Shown: one piece after another, positions 35,681 to 46,738 of the stretch
Numbering within the stretch: position 1 is the first letter of the stretch
Layout: every line of letters begins with the position of its first letter
NCBI RefSeq assembly: GCF_009905375.1
Contig: NC_133653.1
Span: 61,507,956-61,571,955 of the forward strand
Length of the DNA stretch: 64,000 nt
Source: Apium graveolens
Lineage: Eukaryota > Streptophyta > Magnoliopsida > Apiales > Apiaceae
Reading direction: 5' to 3'
The notes under the pieces: model-generated
Seen by the model: the letters and a program-made list of their open reading frames with translations, nothing else
Database searches by the model: none
Told to the model about the DNA's origin: nothing
Translations under genes and position numbers: made by a program

Positions 35681-37013
35681 TGTAAGTCATATGTCATAGC
35701 CTATTTGTATATTCGAGGATTCAACTCAACTCAAATAAGAATGTAATAAGTAAATAGTGGATCTACCGTCAAAAGAGATCTCATAGAGTAATATATGTCA
35801 AAGGATTCTGAAATAAGGTTCATCTACAGACTTGAGGAATTAATTCACTGGAAGAAGTTCAAGAAATTGATCATGCCTCAGTGATATAATTCAAGAGTGT
35901 GGATTTAATCAAGTGACAGAGATCTCGTCAGAGTATCATTAATTACAAGGATTTAATCTGAAGAAAATCAAAGTATCAAAGTCAAGACATGAAGAAACGT
36001 CACGGAAGTTAGTCACTCATGAACCAGACAGTACATCGAGTGTCAACGTTGAAGTGGTGGAATTGATTCATAATTTTCAGTGATTTTCAGAAGATATTCA
36101 GAAGATTGGTTGCTGCTCAGGGTTAGTATTAATTCTCTATTAATTAATTAAGTCATATAATTTAATTAAGAAAATAAATTATATCTGCAAAGATTAATTT
36201 ATTTGATTATTTAAATTAATTGATTAATTAATTCAGAATTAATATTAAGGTTTTTCAGAATTTAAATTGGATTAAAATTCATTTAAATTCAGCAAGTCAA
36301 ACTGATTGTACTAGTATGACAATCGGTATGACAATCAATAGTCATACCGAAAGTCATGCTAGTATAAACAATTGTCTTGCCGAAAGTTACACTGGAAGAG
36401 AATTGTCTTGCTAGTTCAATCAGATTGTCTTGCTAGTACAAACAATTGTCATACCGAAAGTCTCTCCAGTTCAACAGATTGTCTTACTAGTACAATTGGA
36501 TTGTCTCACCGATTGTCATTGCAGTTCATTCTATTCTGTTGTTTGTTTTAAAAGAAGCAGAAGCAGAACACAATCAATCATCCAGAACACAGAAGTCAAG
36601 AACAAAGCAGAAAAGAAAAACAAGAAGAAATATTTCATCTTTTCATCTGCATACTTCAAGATTAAATTTCTAGATTGTAAAGTTAAATCCAATCCACTAG
36701 AAATCTTTATCTTGCTCTTGTGTAACAATCTAGCGGATCAAAATCCCTAGAACTTAATCTCAAATCACGTTTAGCATTTGATTCTAATTATTGCAAAAAT
36801 AAAAAAAGTTCATGTCGAATTTATTCTAAATTTGTGATAATTAATTTGAGATTAATTCCTTGTAATCGATATAGTTGTTGTAACACCTTTCAAGTTTAAT
36901 AATATTCTTATTTAACTTGAATTTTGTTTCAAATTTTTTATTCCGCATTTATTCGATTATTCGGTACTGTTTGTATTCAACCCTCCCTTCTACAAACACA
37001 TTGGGACCTAACA
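35681..37013 (+). repeat. 3' LTR of TE8
   Basis: 1333 bp, near-identical to 29638-30966, with the same internal repeat cluster at 36300-36530. Confidence 0.95.
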
Positions 37014-37347
37014 ATTCTGCTTCCTAAAATATATCAATCAGATATCTTTTCTTCCAAGTATTCCATTCTTCACGGAACTCCTTCTTCATGCATATCTCTT
37101 CTTATGTTTATCTCGATCTTCTTTCCTTTAATCAGCTACTGTCCTTATCTGAACGTCCTTCAGCACTTAAGTTCTGATATCTAACTTCTGATGATTATCT
37201 CCTGATAATATAAGTACTGATATCCTTAAGTCCTGACTTCCAGTATAAATACTGATTAATGGTTAAGTACTGATTTTTCCTGTTAAGTAATATCTGAAAT
37301 CTAAACATAAATCATATTAGTCATGACATTATCAAATATATCTAACA
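37014..37347 (-). repeat. 3' LTR of TE7, part next to the PPT
   Basis: Matches the U3 side of the LTR at 59471-60083. It begins, at the TE8 junction, with the second ATTCT duplication (37014-37018). Confidence 0.92.
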
Positions 37348-37360
37348 ATCTCCCCCAACT
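37348..37360 (-). other. Polypurine tract of TE7
   Basis: AGTTGGGGGAGAT on the sense strand directly abuts the 3' LTR. It serves as plus-strand primer. Other GGGGGAG runs occur inside pol and the third ORF (near 55630, 55430 and 39005), in line with the multiple PPTs known from Sireviruses. 37361-37555 between it and the ORF end shows nothing else. Confidence 0.85.
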
Positions 37361-37555
37361 TGTAAATTAGCATAATATACAAGTTTAACAGATATTTGAT
37401 GATATCAAAAACATTAAGTACAAATGCATGAGAATTAGACTAGATAACTACAACTTACAGTCCTTAAAGCTTTACCAATATTTAACTTCTGATAACAACT
37501 TCAGTCTGTACAAATATCAGAATTTAAGCAGTTGTAGATCTTTGACTTGGCTTCA

Positions 37556-39725
37556 TTATCTGATCTCTCTGATGTCAGGAGTTGTTCTGAGATAGTTCTT
37601 CAACAAACATCTCTCAGCATATCTAAGTTCATTAATCATTCTCCTTTTGGCATCTTTAAGCTCTGCAGTATCTTCACCAATTTGAAAGATTGCAGCTCTG
37701 AGATCATTGATCTTTGCTTTTCTTATATCCTGATCCAGTCTGATCAAATAAGCTTTATCAGACTCAAGATTGAATTCTACAGCCCTGTACCCTAGAAAGG
37801 TAGTTATAATTTGAGCAGAATTGGGCTTTATTTCAACTATATCACCCTTGTGATCTCTGTACTTTGGAACGTATGTACTGTCAGACTTAACAGAATAAAG
37901 CCTTTTCTGTCTCTGAATCCGATCCTTCAAATAGTTTGCAGCAATCCCTGTCAATCTGTCATCCACTTGAAGTAAGAATAGTACATGCTCCAATTCTTCA
38001 AAATACTTCAATGGAATGGCATTTTGTCTTATATGATAAACCCTACCATCTGTCATGAAATACAACAAGATGTATTCTTTCAAGTAGGTATGGTAAACCA
38101 TTTGTACAGATTCTAGTTGATTCAATCTCTCAGGAGCTGCTCCAATACCTGGTTCACTCAAGGAAGTTGGATCACTAGTAGTGTTATGTATTCTTCTTTC
38201 ATTAGCACTTCCCAATCCAGTTTTATCTCTTGCTTCCTTTCCAGTAACTACTCTAGCTTCAAAACCACTTGCAGTAGTCTTCAAAGGTTGAGTCTATTTT
38301 GCTTTAGTGAATCCTGGTAGGAGTGTCTTTGGTCTATCTTCTGATATCAAGTTAACTTGAGCTATGTCAGAGGTTACTTGCTTCTTCTGAATATCAGAAC
38401 TTACAATTTTTTGACTCTGAACAACTTGAGCCATGTAAGAGATGTTTTAAGAACTTTTCTTGAAGTCATAGCAAGATCATCCTTTTCATCAGTAAATTTT
38501 TCATTCTCAGGAGGCACATAAACCTTGATAGGTTCACCAACCTTTTCTTTACCCTTGGATCTTGGATCTATCTGCGGTTGTGATTTAGCCAATGTAGCTT
38601 CAGTATGTGTTCTTTCTTTGATCACAATGCCTTTGAGTTTTGGAAGTGGCTTTTTACCAGAAGCTTCAGATTTAGATGCAACTTTCTCTGATTTAAGTCT
38701 GGCTTCTTCTTCCATTAAACTCTCCAAGTCCATTCCTGGATTTTCCTGAAGAAATAACTGTCTTGACATTTCCTCATCAAGATCTAAAAGTTCATCATAA
38801 CTTATCCTTTTACCAGTAGCAGAACTTATTCTTTTCCCAGTATCAGAACTTGTCCTGTGACTTGTGATTTCAGCTTGTCTTGATGTGAATCCTCTACCTT
38901 GACTATGACCTCTACCCATTCCAGAGCTTCCTCGATCATCTTTTCCATCATCCTTCCCTTTCAGTGTCTTGTCAGTCTTGCATTTGGACTTAATTACTTT
39001 CTCCCCCTTTTTGGCATCAGCAGGTAATAGAAGAGAGACAAGCAATTCCACTGAAGATTGGATTTCATTAAGTTGTGATTGCTGAGAAGCTTGATTTTTC
39101 AGAATATCACCAATCTGAGCTTGTTGATGATTTTGAGTCTTCTCAATAGAAGCAATCCTGTCAAAGGTAGGTTGGAAGAACTTTTTCTTATCAATTTTCC
39201 AAACTTCTCCTTGCTTAATAAATTCTTCCTGAATCTTGTGTAGCTCTGCACGAGTAGTTGAATGAAGACCTTGTAGATGTTTAGTACTCAATGTAGTGAC
39301 TCTAAGCTGGGTTTTGAAATCATCAGAATTTAACATTTCATCAGCTTTAGTCAAGTGCTCAGCAAGATGAATATCATTTGGAACACATGAAACTGAATTC
39401 CATTACTTAGTCCACTCCCGGCCTGCAGGAGTTTCACTCCAAGGCACTGGTGCTTCTCGGGTAACAAACTTCTTAATAAGTTCAGACTTAAGAATAGTTT
39501 GTTGAGGAGCATGTCCTGAAGGACCTGCTACATCAGCATCTGCAGTTGGAGCAGCATCACCAGTATCTCCAGCATTTACAGCATCAGAACTTAAAGAATC
39601 AGTATCTTCTGATAAGACAACAGTGTGTGTAGCAATGGAGGCTTCAGCATCCTCTAATTGCTGATCTGGTTCTAAGTTCTGATCAACAGCCATATCCTGA
39701 TGCTCACCTAAAGTCTGATCATCAG
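37556..39725 (-). pseudogene. TE7 third (env-like) ORF, 3' part beyond TE9
   Basis: The coding sequence continues left of TE9 after the second ATCAG. An acidic, Ala/Thr-rich linker is followed by TAA at 39403-39405, a long helical region (39354-38401: HLQGLHSTTRAELHKIQEEF, a Gln-rich coiled-coil-like stretch, then GRGHSQGRG), a stop at 38401 and a frameshift. The last 242 codons (38284-37556) are largely helical and charged. Function is unknown; the family name env-like reflects position, not a demonstrated glycoprotein. Confidence 0.75.
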
Positions 39726-40038
39726 TGTAACACCCCCAAATCCGGGGTCGGGGATACGGGTTGTCACGAGTTCCATTTCCCTTAATAACACCCAATCTTA
39801 ATAATTACTCAACTACTCTGTACTGTGACCCCACAATAAACACACACACCACACGTTATAGTCTCAGAGATGAACATCCAAAAATAACCACAAGTCATTT
39901 TATTCCACAATTATCTGCCAATACATCTTAAAAGGTTTTCTGAATAAATTTATATTTCTTTGCCATTATTATAATTCATAAATATAAATAAATCTGGTAC
40001 ATCAAAAGTTGAAAGCCTAGCCTATTGGTAGTTCCTAC

Positions 40039-40131
40039 CTCAGCTACGGCGGCATCAATGCTTCTAGAAAACTGCGGAACGTCTCCTAATCGCTTGCGAA
40101 TCGGGAGCTTGGTTCTGTTCATCTTTTCTAT
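40039..40131 (-). other. Candidate 93-nt LTR exon with H3-tail-like peptide (TE9 3' LTR)
   Basis: On the sense strand an acceptor-like ACAACAACAG precedes 93 nt that end at a donor-like GAG|GTAGGAAC. The ATG at 40122 opens MNRTKLPIRKRLGDVP and continues to 28 codons before the donor. Compared with the histone H3 N-terminus ARTKQTARKS, residues R, T, K and later R, K fall at the same distance from Met. The open frame reads through the donor to 39976. Whether it is spliced or translated is unknown. Confidence 0.35.
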
Positions 40132-41499
40132 CTGTTGTTGTGTGATGAAAGAAGAAAGCAAGGGTGAGCAGCAAGCCCACCAAAATAATATGTATAATGA
40201 TTAATAGTATATGAGCCTTCTCATAGTACTCATGAAAGTCTTGGTCAAAAGAAATGAACCAAGTTTGATATCTTAATGCGATGAAGTCGCAAAATATTCA
40301 GTATATATACATATATACTTTTCAAAATATTGGAAGTCCTCTTCCATGCATAATACACACAGAGTTCCAGTGTATAACTGTATAAAAATACCGTTGCAAG
40401 GTGATCTCATATATCTAACCTTGTCTCAACGTTTTTCTGAAAATCTTTGTCATGCATAAGATAATCATTTACTAGATATAAGTTTAAAAAAAAAATGAAG
40501 TTACAAGATACTCCAATATACTTTATATCCACATACTACTTGAACTACCACCGTTCAAGTTATAATCAGTTTCAAAGTTCATCACCCAGATGAGACTACA
40601 AGATAAGACTTGAATAGATTCAATCTTTGAAATATCATTATAAATAATGAAGTTACGAGATACTTCATTAAGTCCTGATATATATATCCATATATATATA
40701 TATATATATCTCATATATTTCCTTAAAATCTCTGTCATGTAAAGTATGAACAGAGTTATAATATCCAATGAATTTTGGAAAGGAAAAGAATTTTGGCATA
40801 AACCAGATATCTTGCTGATCAGGCAAAGATACCAATAAGTAACCTTTTCTACTGTAGATGGATGAATTCCTCACCGGTCATCACCCTGGCCGCATTAGGA
40901 CCTCGCGCTAGACCGTTACCCGGCCACTCACGCGTTGATGGACTGCCACCCAGCCACTTACACTTTGATAGACCGTACCCCGGCCTGTCGCTTATGCCGA
41001 CTCAATTAGATGGGCTTACTTCCCGAACATTGGGCAAGTAATCAATTCATTTATCAAAACAGCAACCTTGTTGCGAATATAAAATACACCATAGAGCCGG
41101 ATCCCTCAGGTTTTGAACGAGTATTTAAATCCCCTTTAAAAGGAAGATCTTAAATATAAAAATGAGTTTTGGGATCCGCTCTAACTTTTAAAAATCATTT
41201 TGAAGACTCGAAAACACTTTAAAGAGTGTTTGGAGTGATGCTGATTTAATAAAGTAAATCAGTCCCAATATATTTAGAAAATGTCTGAATATTATTATTT
41301 AAATAATATTCCCATAAAGAATAATCTTTATAAAAATAATTGAAGTAGAAGTATTAAAACTTATACTTGAAACGAGTATTAAATAACCAAAGATATACTT
41401 ATATGAAAGTATTATCTTTATTTGAATAATCGAAAATAAGTTTGATTATTGACACCTTATTCTTTAATAAAATAAAGAATATACCTCAGCAAATAATCG

Positions 41500-41715
41500 G
41501 AGTCATAGATCCTCAAATGAATATTCAAATAATATTCATTAAATAATATAAACTGAGTCATAAGCCTTCGAATGAATATTCAAATAATATTCAATAAATA
41601 ATATAAAAGAGTCATAAACCCTCGAATGAATATTCAAATAATATTCAAATAAATAAATAAAAGGAGTCATACGCCTTCGAATAATATTCGAAATAATATT
41701 CAATAATAAAATAAA
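41500..41715 (-). repeat. Four 55-bp tandem repeats in the TE9 LTR
   Basis: Units start GAGTCAT at 41500, 41555, 41609 and 41664 and contain GAATATTCAAATAATATTCAA, itself palindromic. The same array lies at about 47526-47740 in the other LTR. Confidence 0.9.
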
Positions 41716-41770
41716 GTTAAAGTTATCGAATAAACCTTATTCGATTAATAGTTTGGAAAACTATAACCAT

Positions 41771-41808
<38 letters not shown>

Positions 41809-43871
41809 CCATATCCATATATACAAAATCTACTCGGGATCCTCGACTCCCGGTTTTAGAAAATATTTTCACCTTTGGGTCCCTATACTAAGGGTATATG
41901 CAAGTTACCGCTATTCTCTAGCATAGGTATTATCAACTGAACCAACAGATATATATTTCAAGAATATGAAACAGGCATGCATTAATACCATATCACATGC
42001 TACAATATATCGCAAGATTTGCTAATTAACCACCATGCATTTATCACAAGATAATGCATATACATATGTATACATCACAACAACAGTATAACGGGTAGAA
42101 AACTTGCCTGAGCGACTTGGGGTGATAAAAGGCTCGGGATGAGTCTGGTAACCTATAAACAACAAGTAAGTTGGAATTAAACCAAAATTACTTGTAAATC
42201 TATACTTTAACTAACTTAGACTCTAACACTTGTTTTGCGCTCACTGATTCGCTTAAGTCACTCGGGTACCCCTCGGCTCCACCATTTTTAATAATTTAAC
42301 CTTTACGAGTTTTAAAGCGATTCCTTCGCGAGGGTCTTATCAACTGCCTAACACACTCTACATAAATGTTTCATACATTAATTAACCCTTTTTGGTCTTT
42401 AACCTATGTTTCAAAGTAAGGCGAGGGGAAAAGTTTCGTCCGCGAAACGCCGTTACTTGAAACGGTCGTTTCTCCTAAACCGTGCATCGGAATCGAATGA
42501 ACTATATATCAAAACGAAGCTCGTAACATGAGCTATCTAAACATGGCAGTGGTCATAATCTAGCAGGGGGTTCTCGGGTCCTAATGTTATGCACAAAAAC
42601 AGTCCAAAGAAAATCGGACGTTACGATGGCTATGTTTACGCGATTACCAATGTTTAAACTACTCCAATTAACCACCAACCAACTCATAACCATCAATACA
42701 ACAAAACTTCACCTAAAACATACCACATCAGTCCATAATCTCCAAGGTTTTCAACTCAAACAACCACAATCAAGACCTATGAACTATAATCAAGCTTCAA
42801 TTACCAAAACACTTCCAAATCAAACCAAACTACTAATAATCACAATCCATGCTTCTCATTTCACAACACCAACCATTAAACTTACTAACAAATAAAGTAA
42901 AGGCTAGGGTTTGAAGTTTATACCTTCCTTGGGAGGTGTTAAGTTGCTAGGAAGCCTTAGGGAGCCTCCTACAAGCTTGATCTTTCCAAAGAAATCAAGA
43001 ACACAAAGTTAGGCTTTGAAGTTTCTAAAAGTTCGATTTAAAGAACTGTAAAAATGAGGGTCTTACCATGATTATTTGGACGAGACTTGTGAACAAGAGT
43101 TGTAGGCCATCTCAATACCTTTCCAATGAGCTATAGAACACAATATTTGAGTGAGAAATGAAGGAGATACAGCAGTTTTAGTGTTCTGGTTCTGTTTTGG
43201 CCGAGAGCATGAAGAACAATGCCTTGATTTCTTTTTGATTTTGATGAAAAATGATTTGCTTGGCTTGGTTGGTTTGATTTTTGTGTTTGTTTTAGTAAAT
43301 TACCTAGTTGCCCTTGATTTTGTGTGGTTAAAAAGCCACCACATCTCCTTCCTTCCCATGTCATGCTTGTGTCATCCTCATGATGTCATCCTCCCCTCCT
43401 TGTCCTCTTTCTATTGGTTGGATGACATCATCCCCACTAATCCCCTTGATTAACTTCCTAATCGTTTGCCTAATGACCGCTAATCTGTTATACGGTTCGC
43501 TTAACTTTCGTTTTCGTTTATCGTTTGAGGGATCATACCCGGGATCTTATTACTTAGGTTCCCTTAACCTTTCTCAATATATTATATTCCTTTTATGATC
43601 CTCTCTTATAATCCTTGAATTTAAATCCTTTTAATCGTGTTACCTTATACTCAATTATTTCGGTATCTGGTGGATTTTCGAGAAAAATCAAAGTGTTCAG
43701 AATTGGATTCTGACGATCTTTACATACACTTATTTACTTTATGGAATACTAATACGATCTTAGAATATCCATAACAGAACCCCTACATAGTGTGGCATGA
43801 AAAGTTTTCTCAATCAGCAAAAACACTATTCATAAGGGTTTTAAAAATTTCCAAAAATTGGGGTTATTACA

Positions 43872-43885
43872 GTCTCCCCTCCTTA
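43872..43885 (-). other. PPT of TE9
   Basis: The sense strand ends AAGGAGGGGAGAC exactly at the 3' LTR boundary. Confidence 0.85.
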
Positions 43886-43899
43886 AAAGGATTCCGTCC

Positions 43900-45330
43900 C
43901 GGAATCAGATAGAAAATGAATAGGGATACTCTCTTAGCATTGCACTTTCTAACTCTCGAGTAAATTTTCCCACATTGTGGTCCTACCACCAAACTCTGCC
44001 TAGTTTGATAATCCTTCTCCTAAGCACTTGTTCCTTTTTACTCTATAACCCTTCCTGGTTGCTCCGTATAGGTTACGTCTGGTTGCATGTCTATGCACTC
44101 ATATGCCCCTATTTGTCTGGCATCCGAATTACACTTCCTTAACATTGATACGTGGAACACGTTATGAACTGCTACATGTTCGGTGTTAGGGCTAGCTCAT
44201 ATGCTAACTTCCCAAACGTCTTAATATATCCAAGGGTCCAACAAATTGTAGACTTAGCTTTCCTTTCTTTCCGAACCTCATCAATCCTTTCCAAGGGATA
44301 CCTATATCATTACTAGGTCCCCTATTTCATACTCTTTATCCTTTCATGTCAAATCAACATACTTATCATGTCCATCTTGGGCTACTACCAGCCGTCCTCT
44401 GATTAGATCTATCATATCCTTGGTCCTTTGGACTACTGCGGGTCCGAGCATCTTGCGCTCTACAACTTCATCCTAACATAAGGGAGATCGACATTGTCTT
44501 CCCTCAAGGATCTCATAAGGCGACATCTCGATAATGACATATGATCTATTGTCGTAAGATAACGCAATCTGAATTAAGTGATCATTCCAAATTCTTTCAA
44601 GTCTATTGCACAGACTCTCATTATTGCTTTTAGCATTAGAGCTTCTGCTTCTCAATACCCATTCTTTTCCAGTTCGTAATCGCTACTACCTTCCGTTCCT
44701 AATATTATACTGGTTATACTTTTGCTCGTTAGCGTTCTATAACCTTTTAATAACCACGTCAACCTTAGTATCACGAATGTGTTCCCATTCCGCATACTAC
44801 CACCACTTGGCTTTCCCCGAATGATAAAGAATCTCCCAATCATAATTCTTGATTAGCTCTAACCGCCTCCTCTGGCGTATGTTGAGCTCTTTCTACGTAA
44901 GAATGTACTAGAGCACTTATGGCTTAGGTAATTCTCGCACTTCTCTCCATACAAGTAGTGCCTCCAATCTTTAGGGTAAAACTATTGCCACGAGCCTAAG
45001 CTCATGGGCGGGGATATCGAATTTCATATTACCTTAATTGTCTTGACGCAGACGCGATTATCTTGCTGTGCTAGGAAGCACCCTAATTCCTTATGCGAAG
45101 CGTCACTTACAAATCACAAAATCTCCTTTTTCCATCCGGCAACGCCAACATAGGGGCCGTCACCAACCTTTGCTTCAGTTCTTAAAAGCTGTTCTCGCAT
45201 TTCTCTGTCTATTCGAACTTCTCAGTCTTATGAGTAAGCCGCGTTAAAGGGGCTACTATCTTTACAAACTTGAACGAACCTCCGGTAGTGACCGGCCAAT
45301 CCTACCTCTGAGAGTTGTCCTAACCATGGT
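43900..45330 (-). pseudogene. pol: TE9 pol remnant: RT thumb, RNase H, integrase, chromodomain-like end
   Basis: In sense order: GLAGHYRRFVQ near 45285 (end of gypsy RT); a degenerate RNase H segment with SDASHKELGCFLAQ; WRHYLYGEKCE near 44950; integrase end with NDHLIQIALSYDN and MSPYEILEGRQCRSPLC (44655-44473); then EYEIGDLV, VHNVFHVSMLRKC and a C-terminal part resembling the chromodomain-like tail of chromoviruses. Stops and frameshifts occur throughout, and the RT catalytic YxDD and the integrase catalytic core are absent. It cannot encode an enzyme. Confidence 0.85.
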
Positions 45331-45339
45331 CATCAATTC

Positions 45340-45729
45340 ATCAGTGGTCCTTTATTCATTCTTGTCAGGATCCTCCATGGGATCCTCCTCAGCAACTATC
45401 CCTTCTAGGACAACATCCTCAACTGCTATATCCTCAATATCAACATTATCCGGTCCTGCATTAGGACGCTCCATCGGATCCACAATCTAATCTCCAATAA
45501 GTAATAAAACATCATCGCGTTGTTGCTCCTCAACCTCAGGGTTCGGAGTCCCGCTACCATATACGATAACGAACTACGCTTCTATCGCTACATTTATAAG
45601 GGTTCCCATAAGGGTTTTAACTGTCAGTACTATGTTCGATAGTCCGACTATGAACTTGGCAAGAGTTCTTATTATCTTAGTGAACTTATTATCTTAACGT
45701 CACATCATCTCTGAGGTTTATAACGCTTA
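45340..45729 (-). pseudogene. TE9 gag-side remnant
   Basis: A short acidic stretch (DPMERPNAGPDNVDIEDIAV) translates between PBS and RT, where Gag should begin. There is no recognisable Gag fold or zinc knuckle, so it is assigned by position only. It runs directly into RT sequence, so most of gag, protease and the RT fingers are deleted. Confidence 0.35.
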
Positions 45730-45741
45730 GCTCTGATACCA
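45730..45741 (-). other. PBS of TE9
   Basis: TGGTATCAGAGC on the sense strand, four bases inside the 5' LTR. Confidence 0.9.
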
Positions 45742-45745
45742 TTTC

Positions 45746-46707
45746 TGTAACACCCCCAAATCCGGGGTCGGGGATCCGGGTTGTCACGAGTTCCATTTCC
45801 CTTAATAACACCCAATCTTAATAATTACTCAACTACTCTGTACTGTGACCCCACAATAAACACACACACCACACGTTATAGTCTCAGAGATGAACATCCA
45901 AAAATAACCACAAGTCATTTTATTCCACAATTATCTGCCAATACATCTTAAAAGGTTTTCTGAATAAATTTACATTTCTTTGCCATTATTATAATTCATA
46001 AATATAAATAAATATGGTACATCAAAAGTTGAAAGCCTAGCCTATTGGTAGTTCCTACCTCAGCTACGGCGGCATCAATGCTTCTAGAAAACTGCGGAAC
46101 GTCTCCTAATCGCTTGCGAATCGGGAGCTTGGTTCTGTTCATCTTTTCTATCTGTTGTTGTGTGATGAAAGAAGAAAGCAAGGGTGAGCAGCAAGCCCAC
46201 CAAAATAATATGTATAATGATTAATAGTATATGAGCCTTCTCATAGTACTCATGAAAGTCTTGGTCAAAAGAAATGAACCAAGTTTGATATCTTAATGCG
46301 ATGAAGTCGCAAAATATTCAGTATATATACATATATACTTTTCAAAATATTGGAAGTCCTCTTCCATGCATAATACACATAGAGTTCCAGTGTATAACTG
46401 TATAAAAATACCGTTGCAAGGTGATCTCATATATCTAACCTTGTCTCAACGTTTTTCTGAAAATCTTTGTCATGCATAAGATAATCATTTACTAGATATA
46501 AGTTTAAAAAAAATGAAGTTACAAGATACTCCAATATACTTTATATCCACATACTACTTGAACTACCACCGTTCAAGTTATAATCAGTTTCAAAGTTCAT
46601 CACCCAGATGAGACTACAAGATAAGACTTGAATAGATTCAATCTTTGAAATATCATTATAAATAATGAAGTTACGAGATACTTCATTAAGTCCTGATATA
46701 TATATCC

Positions 46708-46738
<31 letters not shown>

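Larger units (their letters stand above)
29638..37013 (+). mobile_element. TE8: Sirevirus-like element lacking integrase, RT and RNase H
   Basis: Two LTRs (29638-30966 and 35681-37013), TSD ATTCT, PBS, a gag pseudogene, a protease stub, a remnant that looks like a post-pol ORF, repeats and several PPT-like runs. Between the protease stub (about 33500) and the later remnant (about 34080) no integrase, RT or RNase H sequence is found. It could only have moved using another element's enzymes, or the deletion came after insertion. The LTRs are about 98% alike by eye, with one 6-bp duplication (CTCTTG) near 36715. Confidence 0.93.
39726..43871 (-). repeat. 3' LTR of TE9
   Basis: 4146 bp. The plus strand begins TGTAACACCCCCAAATCCGG and ends GGGGTTATTACA. 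From the sense 3' end inward it contains a small-exon candidate (40039-40131), a (TA)n tract at 40680, a GC-rich block (40866-41010), four 55-bp repeats (41500-41715) and a second (TA)n tract (41767-41810). Confidence 0.95.

Noticed and set aside
37547..37795. Plus-strand frame opposite the end of the TE7 third ORF
   Set aside because: Mirror of the minus-strand coding frame, without its own motif.
42584..42895. 103-aa plus-strand open frame present in both TE9 LTRs (also 48590-48901)
   Set aside because: Two copies exist only because the LTRs are duplicates. It is antisense to the element and low in complexity (Thr, Asn, Gln-rich), with no motif.
43151..43453. 100-aa open frame near the U3 end of both TE9 LTRs (also 49157-49459)
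   Set aside because: Antisense to the element, composition typical of T-rich DNA, no domain; the conservation is again LTR identity.
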